Of a DNA stretch of 37,723 nt, positions 7,878 through 15,209 are shown in pieces. Within the stretch, counting starts at the first letter, position 1. Each line of letters begins with the position of its first letter. The stretch lies in the NCBI RefSeq assembly GCF_000519205.1, contig NZ_JAFB01000005.1:1-37723 (forward strand), written 5' to 3'. This DNA is from Amycolatopsis taiwanensis DSM 45107. Its GTDB lineage: Bacteria > Actinomycetota > Actinomycetes > Mycobacteriales > Pseudonocardiaceae. Position numbers and translations under genes: made by a program. The notes beneath the pieces were generated by a model. It worked only from the letters and a program-made list of their open reading frames with translations. It had not been told where the DNA came from and searched no databases.

Positions 7878-9130
7878 TGAACACGACCCCTCACGGTGCC
7901 GAACTGCTCGACACCCTTCACCAAGCCCTGACCCGCTACGTGGTGATGCCCTCCGAGCACGCCACAAACGCAGTCGTGCTCTGGGTCGCCGCGACCCACG
8001 CTCAACCCGCCTGGGCACACGCGCCACGCCTGGTTATCCGGGCGCCCGAGCGGCGCTGCGGCAAGTCCCGCCTTCTCGACGTGGTCGAGGCCACCTGTCA
8101 CGACCCGCTCATCACCGTCAACGCCAGCCCGGCGGCCGTGTACCGCTCCATCACCCCAGATCCGCCCGTGCTGCTGGTCGACGAAGCAGACACCATCTTC
8201 GGCCCGAAAGCCGACGGCAACGAAGACCTACGCGGCCTGCTCAACGCCGGACACCAACGCGGACGGCCCGCACTGCGCTACGACGCCGCCAGTTCCACCG
8301 TGGTCACCATCCCGACCTTCGCCATGGCCGCCCTCGCCGGCATCGGCGCCATGCCCGACACCATCGAAGACCGCGCCGTCGTCGTCCACATGCGACGCCG
8401 CGCCAAAGGAGAGAACGCCGCCGCCTACCGCTCCCGCCGTGACCGGGAACCACTGCGCGCCCTTGCCGGCCAGCTCACCGCGTGGCTGCGCGCCGACCTC
8501 AGCACCCTCGAACGGGCCGAGCCGGACATGCCCGTCGAAGACCGCGCCGCCGACACCTGGGAACCCCTCGTGATCGTCGCCGACCACGCCGGAGGCGACT
8601 GGCCCGAACGTGCCCGCGCCGCCGCCCTCGCCATGACCCAAGAAGCCAGTGACACCGGCGACATGTCCGACCGGATGCGGCTGCTTCTTGACTGCCGCAC
8701 CGCCTTCGCCGACGAATTGGCCCTGCCCACCGCGGAACTACTGCGCCGCCTGCGCGCCATACCTGAGTCGCCTTGGGGCGAGTACGGGCCGACCGGGCTC
8801 ACTGCTATGAAACTCGGCTCCCTGCTCCGCGAATACGGCATCCGCTCCGCCACCATCCGCTTTCCCCAAGCCGGGCAAGCCAAGGGCTACCAACGGGCCG
8901 AGTTCACCGACGCGTGGCAGCGCTACTGCCCCGACCCCGACGCGCCCGCAGCGGGACACGCGTCCCAGCCGTACCAGGCTCAAATCCCCAGCTCACAGCG
9001 GTACGGCTCACCGCAAGGGTACGGCTCAAGCCGTACCACCCAACAAGCCGTACCGGCCCTGACCAGCGAAAACGACGCTATTACGGCTGGGACGGCCAAC
9101 CCCCTCCGACTCGTCCGCGACGACGCCTGA
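7877..9130 (+). CDS. DUF3631 P-loop ATPase, probable element replication protein
   Basis: This 417-residue protein has a Walker-A-like segment APERRCGKS at residues 56-64, with proline where the first glycycine-type position is expected, as is common in DUF3631 proteins. The Walker B LLVDEAD has D102-E103. The DUF3631 core covers roughly residues 25-310. The last 100 residues are low in hydrophobicity and rich in Gln, Ser, Gly and Tyr, including repeated RYGS/GYGSS segments. DUF3631 domains occur in phage and plasmid primase-helicase proteins, which supports a role in element replication. It is translationally coupled to the DnaB-N-like gene and followed 34 bp later by the excisionase. Confidence 0.75.
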   Translation: MNTTPHGAELLDTLHQALTRYVVMPSEHATNAVVLWVAATHAQPAWAHAPRLVIRAPERRCGKSRLLDVVEATCHDPLITVNASPAAVYRSITPDPPVLLVDEADTIFGPKADGNEDLRGLLNAGHQRGRPALRYDAASSTVVTIPTFAMAALAGIGAMPDTIEDRAVVVHMRRRAKGENAAAYRSRRDREPLRALAGQLTAWLRADLSTLERAEPDMPVEDRAADTWEPLVIVADHAGGDWPERARAAALAMTQEASDTGDMSDRMRLLLDCRTAFADELALPTAELLRRLRAIPESPWGEYGPTGLTAMKLGSLLREYGIRSATIRFPQAGQAKGYQRAEFTDAWQRYCPDPDAPAAGHASQPYQAQIPSSQRYGSPQGYGSSRTTQQAVPALTSENDAITAGTANPLRLVRDDA

Positions 9131-9164
9131 ACCAGCCACGCTCACAGAGAAGGACACCGACCAC

Positions 9165-9467
9165 ATGGCTACCGCCGACGACATCACTGAACTCGCCACC
9201 ACCCTCGCCAAACTCGCCCGAACCCTTGCCGAACGTGAGACGGAGCCCGTCGCGACGCCTGCCCGCGCCATGCCCGAGCGGATCATGCTCACCGCCGAAG
9301 AAGCCGCCGAACGGCTCGGCATCGGACGAACCCTGATGTTCAAGCTGCTCCGCGCCGGCCAGATCGAGTCCGTCCGCATCGGCCGACTCCGCCGCGTACC
9401 CGCCTCCGCAATCCAGGACTACGCCGCCCGACTCGTCAACAGCACTACCACCGACAACGCCGCCTAA
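9165..9467 (+). CDS. xis: Excisionase, MerR-type helix-turn-helix (Xis)
   Basis: This 100-residue protein has a C-terminal HTH_17 (excisionase) domain at about residues 40-90: LTAEEAAERLGIGRTLMFKL is the helix-turn-helix and IESVRIGRLRRVPASAIQDY the wing and last helix. The N-terminal part is a short Ala/Glu helix. Such proteins bend the attachment site and steer the integrase towards excision. It lies 13 bp upstream of the integrase in the same direction, the usual AICE order. An AGAAGGACA sequence serves as ribosome binding site. Confidence 0.88.
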   Translation: MATADDITELATTLAKLARTLAERETEPVATPARAMPERIMLTAEEAAERLGIGRTLMFKLLRAGQIESVRIGRLRRVPASAIQDYAARLVNSTTTDNAA

Positions 9468-9480
9468 GAAAGGGAACCGC

Positions 9481-10803
9481 GTGGCACGCAGCAAGCGCCC
9501 GGCTGGAACACGGAACCCCAACGGCGAAGGGAGCCTCTACTACAGCGAATACGACGGCTACTGGCACGCGCGGGTGACCGTCGGCGTACTCGACAACGGC
9601 AAACCGGACCGTCGCCACGTCAAGCGCAAGGACGAGGGAGAAGCGCGTGACGAGTACCGCAAGCTACTTGACGAGGTAGACAAAGGCACCGTCCGGAAGA
9701 AGGGCCGTCCATGGACAGTTGAACGGTGGCTCAGGCACTGGGTGGAGAACATCGCACCGTTGAACTGCCGCTACAAGACGCTCGCGGGCTACCGCACGGC
9801 GGTCTACCGGCACCTGATACCCGGGATAGGCACGCACCGCCTCAACCGCATTGAGCCTGAGCATTTCGAGAAGCTCTACGTAAAGATGATTCGGTCTGGT
9901 CTGAAGCCAGGCACCGCGCACCAGGTGCACAGGACCGTTCGTACGGCATTTGGCGAAGCCGAACGACGAGGGCTCGTGATGCGAAATGGCGCAGCGATCG
10001 CGAAAGCTCCTCACGTGGAAGAGGAGGAGGTAGAACCGCTCGACGCTGAGGAGATTCAGCGCCTGCTCGCTGCCGCCTTGCGATGCCGAAACGGCGTTCG
10101 GTACGTGGTCGCACTGGCGCTCGGTGCACGGCAGGGCGAAGCGCTTGGCTTCAAGTGGGAGTACCTCGACAAGAAGCGGAAGACGCTTCGAGTGCGCAAG
10201 GCGCTTCAGCGCCAAAAGTGGCAACACGGGTGCGCTGCCCCACACGCGTGCGGCGCGAAGTACCACAAGGTCGCTCCCTGCAAGGAAGGATGCAAGCGCC
10301 ATACGCGGGCATGCCCTCCACCCTGTCCACCGGACTGCACCGAGCACGCTCGGATGTGCCCGAAGCGGCACAGCGGTGGCCTGGTCGAGGTAGACGTGAA
10401 GTCCCGGGCAGGCCGACGAACGTGGGCTCTCCCCAACGAATTGTTCGAGTTGCTCATGAAGCACGAGGAGGCGCAGAACCGGGAGCGCGAGCACGCCGGG
10501 ACGGCGTGGCATAACGGAGGCTGGATCTTCACCCAACCAAACGGCAAGCCGTTGGACCCTCGTGCCGACTACGGCGAGTGGAGGTCACTCCTGGAGGAGG
10601 CCGGTGTACGCGAAGCACGGCTGCATGACGCGCGGCACACAGCCGCCACCGTGCTTCTAATCCTTGGCGTGCCGGACCGCACCGTCATGGACATCATGGG
10701 GTGGTCGACGGCTTCCATGAAGGCGCGGTACATGCACGTCACCGACGAGATCCGCCGAGACGTCGCCAGCCAGATCAACGGGTACTTCTGGAAAGAGAAC
10801 TGA
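9481..10803 (+). CDS. int: Tyrosine site-specific integrase with Cys/His-rich insertion
   Basis: This 440-residue recombinase integrates the element. Catalytic residues are R217 (GARQGE), H382 and R385 (HDARH), W408 and the nucleophile Y417 (ARYMHV). An N-terminal arm-binding region (about 1-60) and a core-binding helical domain (about 70-170) precede the catalytic domain. Between R217 and H382 lies an insertion, about residues 250-297, holding eight cysteines (251, 257, 267, 271, 278, 282, 286, 293). It contains a tandem C-x3-C-x2-H-x3-C pattern that looks able to bind zinc. The GTG start at 9481 follows GAAAGGGA. The gene ends 440 bp from tRNA-Phe, which fits use of that tRNA as attB. Confidence 0.92.
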   Translation: MARSKRPAGTRNPNGEGSLYYSEYDGYWHARVTVGVLDNGKPDRRHVKRKDEGEARDEYRKLLDEVDKGTVRKKGRPWTVERWLRHWVENIAPLNCRYKTLAGYRTAVYRHLIPGIGTHRLNRIEPEHFEKLYVKMIRSGLKPGTAHQVHRTVRTAFGEAERRGLVMRNGAAIAKAPHVEEEEVEPLDAEEIQRLLAAALRCRNGVRYVVALALGARQGEALGFKWEYLDKKRKTLRVRKALQRQKWQHGCAAPHACGAKYHKVAPCKEGCKRHTRACPPPCPPDCTEHARMCPKRHSGGLVEVDVKSRAGRRTWALPNELFELLMKHEEAQNREREHAGTAWHNGGWIFTQPNGKPLDPRADYGEWRSLLEEAGVREARLHDARHTAATVLLILGVPDRTVMDIMGWSTASMKARYMHVTDEIRRDVASQINGYFWKEN

Positions 10804-10825
10804 ACCTCGACAAACCCTCTCGCAC

Positions 10826-10865
10826 GCAAACGGCCCCCGCTGACCTAGGCGGCGGGCCGTTTTGC
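10826..10865 (+). terminator. Terminator of the integrase operon
   Basis: GCAAACGGCCC (10826-10836) pairs with GGGCCGTTTTGC (10854-10865), leaving one extra T and a G/C-rich loop. The 3' arm supplies a TTTT run. It lies 23 bp after the integrase stop. Confidence 0.65.
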
Positions 10866-10928
10866 GTCGAGCTGCAAATACCGATGCTAAATCGGCTGAT
10901 CGGGCTCTAAACTGACTGGTCAGCAAGT

Positions 10929-11142
10929 GACTTCTCCGCGCACGCGGGGGTGGTCCCTCGGGGGCCTGCTTCGCCTTGACCAGCTCTGCGACTTCCCCGC
11001 GCACGCGGGGGTGGTCCCGAGTGCGCCGGTCCGGCCGGGCCGAGCGGCGTGTCTTCCCCGCGCACGCGGGGGTGGTCCCGCGGCGCATGCTGTCGAGCAA
11101 GCACAGCGGTCGTCTTCCCCGCGCACGCTGGGGAGTCGTCCC
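10929..11142 (+). CRISPR. Orphan CRISPR mini-array, type I-E-like, 4 repeats and 3 spacers
   Basis: Repeats of 29 nt lie at 10929-10957, 10990-11018 and 11051-11079. A degenerate 31-nt copy lies at 11112-11142 with a G-to-T change and a two-base insertion. All share CTTCCCCGCGCACGCGGGGG apart from one T in the first copy and the changes in the last. The three spacers, 10958-10989, 11019-11050 and 11080-11111, are each exactly 32 nt. The repeat palindrome and 29/32 spacing are typical of type I-E. By analogy with I-E repeats, and because the decayed copy is last, the array reads rightwards with a leader in 10866-10928. That stretch has TAAACT at 10908 and the palindrome CTGACTGGTCAG at 10912-10923. 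No cas gene is in the window. Confidence 0.92.
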
Positions 11143-11194
11143 GAGCATGCTGGGAGGGCAACTGAGACCTAAATTGAGCACCTCGGTACGCGAG

Positions 11195-11224
11195 ACAGCC
11201 CCCGCTGATCATGGCGGGGGCTGT
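11195..11224. terminator. Hairpin between the CRISPR array and tRNA-Phe
   Basis: ACAGCCCCCGC (11195-11205) pairs perfectly with GCGGGGGCTGT (11214-11224). A short T-rich stretch follows on the plus strand. It could end CRISPR transcription from the left or tRNA transcription from the right, or both. Confidence 0.6.
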
Positions 11225-11243
11225 TTGTGCTGGTCAGAGGATG

Positions 11244-11317
11244 TGGCCAGGGCCGGGGTCGAACCGGCGACCTTCCGCTTTTCAGGCGGACGCTCGTACC
11301 AACTGAGCTACCTGGCC
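11244..11317 (-). tRNA. tRNA-Phe (GAA)
   Basis: Read on the minus strand, the acceptor stem is GGCCAGG/CCTGGCC, the D stem GCTC/GAGC, the anticodon loop CTGAAAA with anticodon GAA, and the T loop TTCGACC. CCA is not encoded. It is the last of three tRNA genes and its 3' end faces the element, making it the likely attB. Confidence 0.95.
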
Positions 11318-11346
11318 GGAAACGCCGGCGATTGCCAGACGCTTTG

Positions 11347-11420
11347 CGACCCTGACGGGACTCGAACCCGCGACCTTCGCCGTGACAGGGCGACGCGCTA
11401 ACCAACTGCGCCACAGGGCC
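11347..11420 (-). tRNA. tRNA-Asp (GTC)
   Basis: The acceptor stem is GGCCCTG/CAGGGTC with one G-U pair. The anticodon stem is TCGCC/GGCGA with loop CTGTCAC, giving anticodon GTC. The discriminator is G, as expected for tRNA-Asp. It lies 26 bp after tRNA-Glu-derived spacing and 29 bp before tRNA-Phe. Confidence 0.95.
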
Positions 11421-11434
11421 TTGCTTGTACTGCG

Positions 11435-11507
11435 TACTCCCAACGGGATTCGAACCCGCGTTGCCGCCTTGAAAGGGCGGAGTCCTAGGCCGCTGGACGA
11501 TGGGAGC
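11435..11507 (-). tRNA. tRNA-Glu (TTC)
   Basis: The acceptor stem is GCTCCCA/TGGGAGT. The anticodon stem is CCGCC/GGCGG with loop CTTTCAA, giving anticodon TTC. It is the first gene of the Glu-Asp-Phe cluster and sits 14 bp upstream of tRNA-Asp, so the three are probably one transcript. Confidence 0.95.
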
Positions 11508-11770
11508 TCGGTCAGTTTTCGGCGAACCGACCGACCGCACTCTCAGGTCCCCCCGGGAGCGACTACAAGCATAGGGCACGCCCCCAAGGCGCTCCAAACG
11601 GGTATCCCTTTACTTCAATCAAGCCGGTGACCTGCGGTAACGACGCTGACCGCACCCGAGGATCGGGAGGTTCGCCGCGAGCGGCACAGCTGTGGTGCCG
11701 GTCACTCTTCACGTGGCGGCGACCATCCCGGCCAAAGGCTGGGTGCGGCCACAAGATCGACCGGGGATCC

Positions 11771-12022
11771 TCAGCGCTGCACCGGAACCTGGCCCTGGTC
11801 ATCCGCCACCAGGCCCAGCATGTCCAGCAGCTGTGCGCAGTCCTCGGCGTCGGTCGCACTCGCCGCCACCGCCAGCCTGGCCCGCCGAACCTGATCGTCC
11901 GAGATCCGCGAAGCGTCCGCCTGGCCGGACCGCTGCGACGGCACACCGCCCGCCAGTCCACCCCCGGGCTCTCCGCCGTCATACCGCAGGAGGAACTGTC
12001 GAACTTCCACCGACCCGCTCAT
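11771..12022 (-). CDS. Small conserved hypothetical protein
   Basis: This 83-residue protein has an N-terminal segment MSGSVEVRQFLLRYDGGEPG and a helical C-terminal half, DDQVRRARLAVAASATDAED followed by CAQLLDMLGL. A very strong GAGGAGGAG ribosome binding site lies 3 nt before the ATG on the minus strand, which supports it as real. I recall similar proteins beside tRNA genes in related actinobacteria but know no function. It lies upstream of the tRNA-Glu gene in the same direction, with about 260 bp between them that hold no other gene. Confidence 0.7.
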   Translation of the reverse strand: MSGSVEVRQFLLRYDGGEPGGGLAGGVPSQRSGQADASRISDDQVRRARLAVAASATDAEDCAQLLDMLGLVADDQGQVPVQR

Positions 12023-12670
12023 GGCTCCTCCTCATCGCCTCGTGCAAGCAACCTGGCCGCGAGGCTAGCGATCAAAAACAGGCAGCCACAGCCCCCCGCA
12101 GAGTGAACCTGCTGCTACGCGACCTGCACGCACAGCCACTACGGGGTGAACGAGCAGGGACGCGGCACCGACCGCGCCGTGGACTTTTTCGAGTCGAGTA
12201 CTCGCGTATCAGCCCCGAGTCGTGTAACAATCGACTTGCTGACACACCCCCGGTCAGCGCCTGTGGAGATCCCCTCCGACCCCCGCGTTCCTCCCCCTGG
12301 CGCGGGGGTCCTCCATTTACGGCGTCACCCCACGGTCGGTTGCGACCCCTCCCGAACGACGCGCTTGCGGGCGACTTGGTTCGGCACCAACACGCTTAGT
12401 GATCAAAGGGTCGACCTGGGACGATTTCTCTCAGTAAGATCCACATTGCGCCAAGTGGGCGAGCACTAGCCCGAACGGCCTAGCGTGAACCAAACCGAGT
12501 GTGTGTCTTGGGACACAATCGGGTAGCGCCTGAGATCCAAACGTTATCGTGATCGGGTGCCTCTTCCATCGTTAGGACGTCGCAGCAACACCCGCACCGA
12601 CATCCGGGCGGTCAATCCGGGGCGTCACCGGAACGCTCCGGCCAGGCCGACCAAGGAGGGCCCCACCCCC
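12023..12670. other. Intergenic region without a convincing gene
   Basis: Open frames here lack ribosome binding sites and coding character. Structures seen are the 10-bp palindrome CGAGTACTCG (12195-12204) and a hairpin with arms GACCCCCGCG (12278-12287) and CGCGGGGGTC (12301-12310) around a 13-nt loop. The region must hold the promoters of the two flanking divergent genes; I cannot pick them with confidence. Confidence 0.6.
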
Positions 12671-12991
12671 GTGGAGGACCACGAGCTGACCAGCTACCTG
12701 GCCGCCCTGGCGCCGGAAACCAGCCCGGAGAGCACGGGGACCGGCAAGCGGTTCGGCGAGGCGCAGGTCTACCAGTTGCGGATGAACCTGGTGGCCAGCG
12801 CGCAGTTGCGGGAGCTCGCGGAGCAGCGCGGAACCTCGCCACAGGCGCTCGCCCGTGACTGGGTGCTGGAGCGGCTGTCGTGGGAGGCGCAGGCCGCCTC
12901 CGACCAGCGCCGCCACTTCAAAGACGACGACAACGGAACCCTCAGCACCGACCAGCACGTGTTCAATCAGGACTGGAACGCCAAACCCTGA
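12671..12991 (+). CDS. Conserved hypothetical protein, possible ribbon-helix-helix
   Basis: This is a 106-residue acidic protein. The centre (about residues 33-75), VYQLRMNLVASAQLRELAEQ followed by RGTSPQALARDWVLERL, has the strand-helix-turn-helix look of a ribbon-helix-helix DNA-binding domain, as in CopG-like antitoxins. No partner toxin lies next to it, so a toxin-antitoxin role is not claimed. The GTG at 12671 was chosen because AAGGAGG lies 11 nt upstream; the frame stays open further up but without a better site. It converges on cspA, with a shared terminator between. Confidence 0.6.
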   Translation: MEDHELTSYLAALAPETSPESTGTGKRFGEAQVYQLRMNLVASAQLRELAEQRGTSPQALARDWVLERLSWEAQAASDQRRHFKDDDNGTLSTDQHVFNQDWNAKP

Positions 12992-13009
12992 ACCCAACCC
13001 CGAAATGAA

Positions 13010-13039
13010 CAAGCCCCCGGCGTACTCGCCGGGGGCTTG
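13010..13039. terminator. Bidirectional terminator
   Basis: CAAGCCCCCGGCG and CGCCGGGGGCTTG form a near-perfect hairpin with a 3-4 nt loop between the convergent genes ending at 12991 and 13061. It can serve both strands. Confidence 0.75.
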
Positions 13040-13060
13040 CGACGTTCATGGCCGTAAGCG

Positions 13061-13264
13061 TCAGATGACGCGGACCTTCTGGGCCTGCGGACCCTTCTGG
13101 CCCTGCCCGACCTCGAACTCCACGCGCTGGTTCTCCTCGAGGGTGCGGAAGCCGCGCCCGTCGATCTCCGAGTAGTGGACGAAGACATCACCTTCGCCAC
13201 CGTCCTGGGCGATAAAGCCGAAGCCCTTCTCGGCGTTGAACCACTTCACAGTGCCTTGCGCCAC
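13061..13264 (-). CDS. cspA: Cold-shock protein CspA
   Basis: This 67-residue single-domain cold-shock protein acts as an RNA chaperone and single-stranded nucleic acid binder. RNP1 is KGFGFIAQD and RNP2 is DVFVHYSEI, with the usual start [13 protein letters not shown]. The GTG at 13264 was chosen because it gives the canonical length and AGGAG lies 7 nt upstream; the frame remains open for 74 further codons without family similarity. A long AT-poor leader precedes it, as is common for csp genes. Confidence 0.95.
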   Translation of the reverse strand: MAQGTVKWFNAEKGFGFIAQDGGEGDVFVHYSEIDGRGFRTLEENQRVEFEVGQGQKGPQAQKVRVI

Positions 13265-13665
13265 CGCTTTACTCCTCGTTACATCCGCATCGGCAGCCGG
13301 TGAACCGGCTCCCGGGCCGTCCCGGGCGGTTCCAACGAGACGAGCAAAGAGCGTGTGCAGCTCAGGGCTCGCGTCAGAAGTTCCGCGAGTGTGAAGCCAC
13401 GAACACGCAAAACGACGGCCTACGACGCAGCCTACCGGGAACTCGCGAAATCTGAACCCCCGGCGGCAACCGTTCCGCGATGTCACCGAAACGTCGTACT
13501 GACGGCCTGGCCGGTTTGTCCGACCAACCCGATAGGCTGATCACCTAGCCGGTGAACAGGGGGCTTGCGACCCAACAGTGAGTTCGATCACTCAATTGGC
13601 GGTCAACGTGAGCGATCCGAACGGCGTCTTCCTGGGGACAACGGGGATGAAGGGGTTGGGATCAC
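13265..13665. other. Divergent control region of cspA and the L,D-transpeptidase
   Basis: There is no convincing gene. The region should hold the cspA leader and promoter (minus strand) and the promoter of the lipoprotein gene (plus strand). I see no clear -35/-10 pair that I would assign. Confidence 0.5.
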
Positions 13666-14880
13666 GTGACCAAACACAGGATCTCGCGGCGGCTGCCGAC
13701 CATGCTGGTCTGTCTCACGCTCGCCGCCACGCTTGGGATCAGCGCCTGCAGCGGCGGCGCCACGACCACGGCGGCCACCGGCAGTGCATCGGCGGCACCG
13801 GACGGTGGTGGGCCCGCGGCCAGCGCCCCCCGGCCGGCCCAGGTGGCCGTCGAACCGGCGAACGGGGCCCGCAGCGTTTCGCCGGTCGACCCGGTCAAGG
13901 TCACCGTCACCGACGGGCGGATCGGTGACATCACGCTCGCCAAGCCGGATGGCGGGACCGTCAACGGCGAACTCGCCGCGGACAAGCAAAGCTGGACGGC
14001 CACCGAACCCCTCGGCTACGGCAAGACCTACACCTGGCACGGCACCGCGACCGGCACCGACAACAAGCCCGTCGAGATTTCCGGGTCGTTCACCACGGTG
14101 TCTCCGAACAAGCAGATTTCCGGCAGCCTGAACGTCGGCGACAACCAGACCTACGGCATCGCCATCCCGATCGCGCTCACGTTCAGCAGCAAGGTCACTG
14201 ACAAGGCCGCCGTGGAGCGCCGCCTTTCGGTGGAGACCACGCCGAAGACCGAGGGTTCCTGGGCCTGGACGTCCGACACCTCGGTGCACTGGCGGCCGAA
14301 GGAGTACTACCAGCCGGGCACGCAGGTGAAGGTCGCCGCGAACATCTACGGCGTCGACTTCGGCAACGGCGCGTTCGGCAAGCAGGATCTGACGGCCGAC
14401 TTCACCATCGGCCGGTCCGAGATCGTCAAGGGCAACACCCAGACCCACCACATCCAGGTGATCCGCGACGGTCAGCTGGTCGCCGACTACCCGGTGAGCT
14501 TCGGGCTGGACTCGGACCCGGGCCGGGTCACGCACAGCGGAACCCACGTGGTGATGGGGAAGTCCGCGACGTACTCGATGTGCAACCCGAAGTACAACTA
14601 TTGCGACGTGAACGTGCCGTGGGCGGTGCGGATCTCCAACAACGGCGAGTTCATCCACGGCCTTGCCTCATCGGTTTGGGCGCAGGGCAAGAAGAACATC
14701 TCGCACGGATGTGTGAACCTGTCGCCGGAGCGCGCGAAGGAGTACTACGACCAGGCGCTCATCGGTGACCCGGTGGAGATCGAGGGGAGCACACAGCAGC
14801 TTTCCCCGGCCGACGGCGACTACGCGGACTGGACCTACTCCTGGCAGGACTGGACCAAGCTGTCGGCGATCAACGGCTGA
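13666..14880 (+). CDS. L,D-transpeptidase lipoprotein (cell-wall 3-3 crosslinking)
   Basis: This 404-residue exported lipoprotein has a basic N-terminus, a hydrophobic stretch and the lipobox GISAC with C28. Two immunoglobulin-like domains (about 50-145 and 150-250) precede the YkuD catalytic domain (about 255-375). The catalytic motif SHGCVNLS contains the nucleophile C349, with H331 (FIHG) and H347 conserved. This is the LdtMt2 architecture; the enzymes make 3-3 crosslinks between meso-diaminopimelate residues outside the membrane. The GTG start is chosen because it gives an ideal signal peptide; an AAGGGG lies 10 nt upstream. A GC hairpin follows the stop. Confidence 0.92.
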   Translation: MTKHRISRRLPTMLVCLTLAATLGISACSGGATTTAATGSASAAPDGGGPAASAPRPAQVAVEPANGARSVSPVDPVKVTVTDGRIGDITLAKPDGGTVNGELAADKQSWTATEPLGYGKTYTWHGTATGTDNKPVEISGSFTTVSPNKQISGSLNVGDNQTYGIAIPIALTFSSKVTDKAAVERRLSVETTPKTEGSWAWTSDTSVHWRPKEYYQPGTQVKVAANIYGVDFGNGAFGKQDLTADFTIGRSEIVKGNTQTHHIQVIRDGQLVADYPVSFGLDSDPGRVTHSGTHVVMGKSATYSMCNPKYNYCDVNVPWAVRISNNGEFIHGLASSVWAQGKKNISHGCVNLSPERAKEYYDQALIGDPVEIEGSTQQLSPADGDYADWTYSWQDWTKLSAING

Positions 14881-14888
14881 AACGTCTC

Positions 14889-14915
14889 GGCGGCGCCGCA
14901 CGGCGCGGCGCCGCC
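14889..14915 (+). terminator. GC-rich hairpin after the L,D-transpeptidase gene
   Basis: GGCGGCGCCG (14889-14898) pairs with CGGCGCCGCC (14906-14915) around a 7-nt loop, 9 bp after the stop codon. There is no T-run, as in many actinobacterial terminators. Confidence 0.6.
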
Positions 14916-14973
14916 TGACGGGTGGAAGGCAGTGACGGCAAAGCGGGGCTGAGGTGGCTTCCGGCCACCGGCG

Positions 14974-15120
14974 TCATTCGTCTCTGACGGACGGGTTGGA
15001 CGGGAGTTCGTTTTCCGAGCCACCGTCCAGCCACCCCGGTACCGGCATCAGTTGCTGGGTCTGGTCGTCAAGCAAGCGGGCGGCCTCGGCCATGCCCGGC
15101 AGATCGATCGGTTCGGTCAT
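14974..15120 (-). CDS. Small 48-residue hypothetical protein
   Basis: The ORF starts MTEPIDLPGMAEAARLLDDQ and ends SNPSVRDE. It is acidic, with one predicted amphipathic helix (residues 9-25) and a Pro/Gly/Ser-rich tail, and has no membrane segment. Its codons have G or C at almost every third position, like the neighbours. The start is preceded by GGGGACG, a weak ribosome binding site. It lies between a hairpin and the end of the MFS gene on the same strand and might be transcribed with it or alone. Function unknown. Confidence 0.5.
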   Translation of the reverse strand: MTEPIDLPGMAEAARLLDDQTQQLMPVPGWLDGGSENELPSNPSVRDE

Positions 15121-15209
15121 TTCGTCCCCGCGTTGTCGTGCCTGCGTTGGGCCCTATCTTGCCGTGGCCAGAATCGTCACATTACAGCCGGGGCATCCGC
15201 GAGCCTGGC

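Larger units (their letters stand above)
2814..11244 (+). mobile_element. Core of an actinomycete integrative and conjugative element (AICE)
   Basis: The order of genes is regulator, Spd-like membrane protein, FtsK/TraB translocase, replication-type proteins, excisionase, tyrosine integrase, then the 3' end of a tRNA gene. This is the layout of AICEs, which move as double-stranded DNA with one FtsK-like protein and no relaxase. Pseudonocardial elements such as pMEA100 are known to use a tRNA-Phe gene as attB, and tRNA-Phe is the first chromosomal gene here. The right end is therefore placed in or at tRNA-Phe. No copy of the tRNA 3' end is visible on the left, so the true left end probably lies outside the window and positions 1-2813 would be cargo. 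Confidence 0.75.

Noticed and set aside
10657..11212. Repetitive peptides on the minus strand such as PPRARG repeats
   Set aside because: They are translations of the CRISPR repeats and not genes.
11169..11630. Open frames across the tRNA cluster
   Set aside because: Peptides like GVEPATFRFSGG are well-known translations of tRNA genes.
11692..12399. Plus-strand open frames between the tRNA cluster and 12400
   Set aside because: They have no ribosome binding sites and Pro/Arg-rich shadow composition; the minus-strand gene at 11771-12022 is better supported.
12671..12991. Ribbon-helix-helix protein as half of a toxin-antitoxin pair
   Set aside because: No small toxin gene is adjacent; the neighbours are cspA and a non-coding gap.
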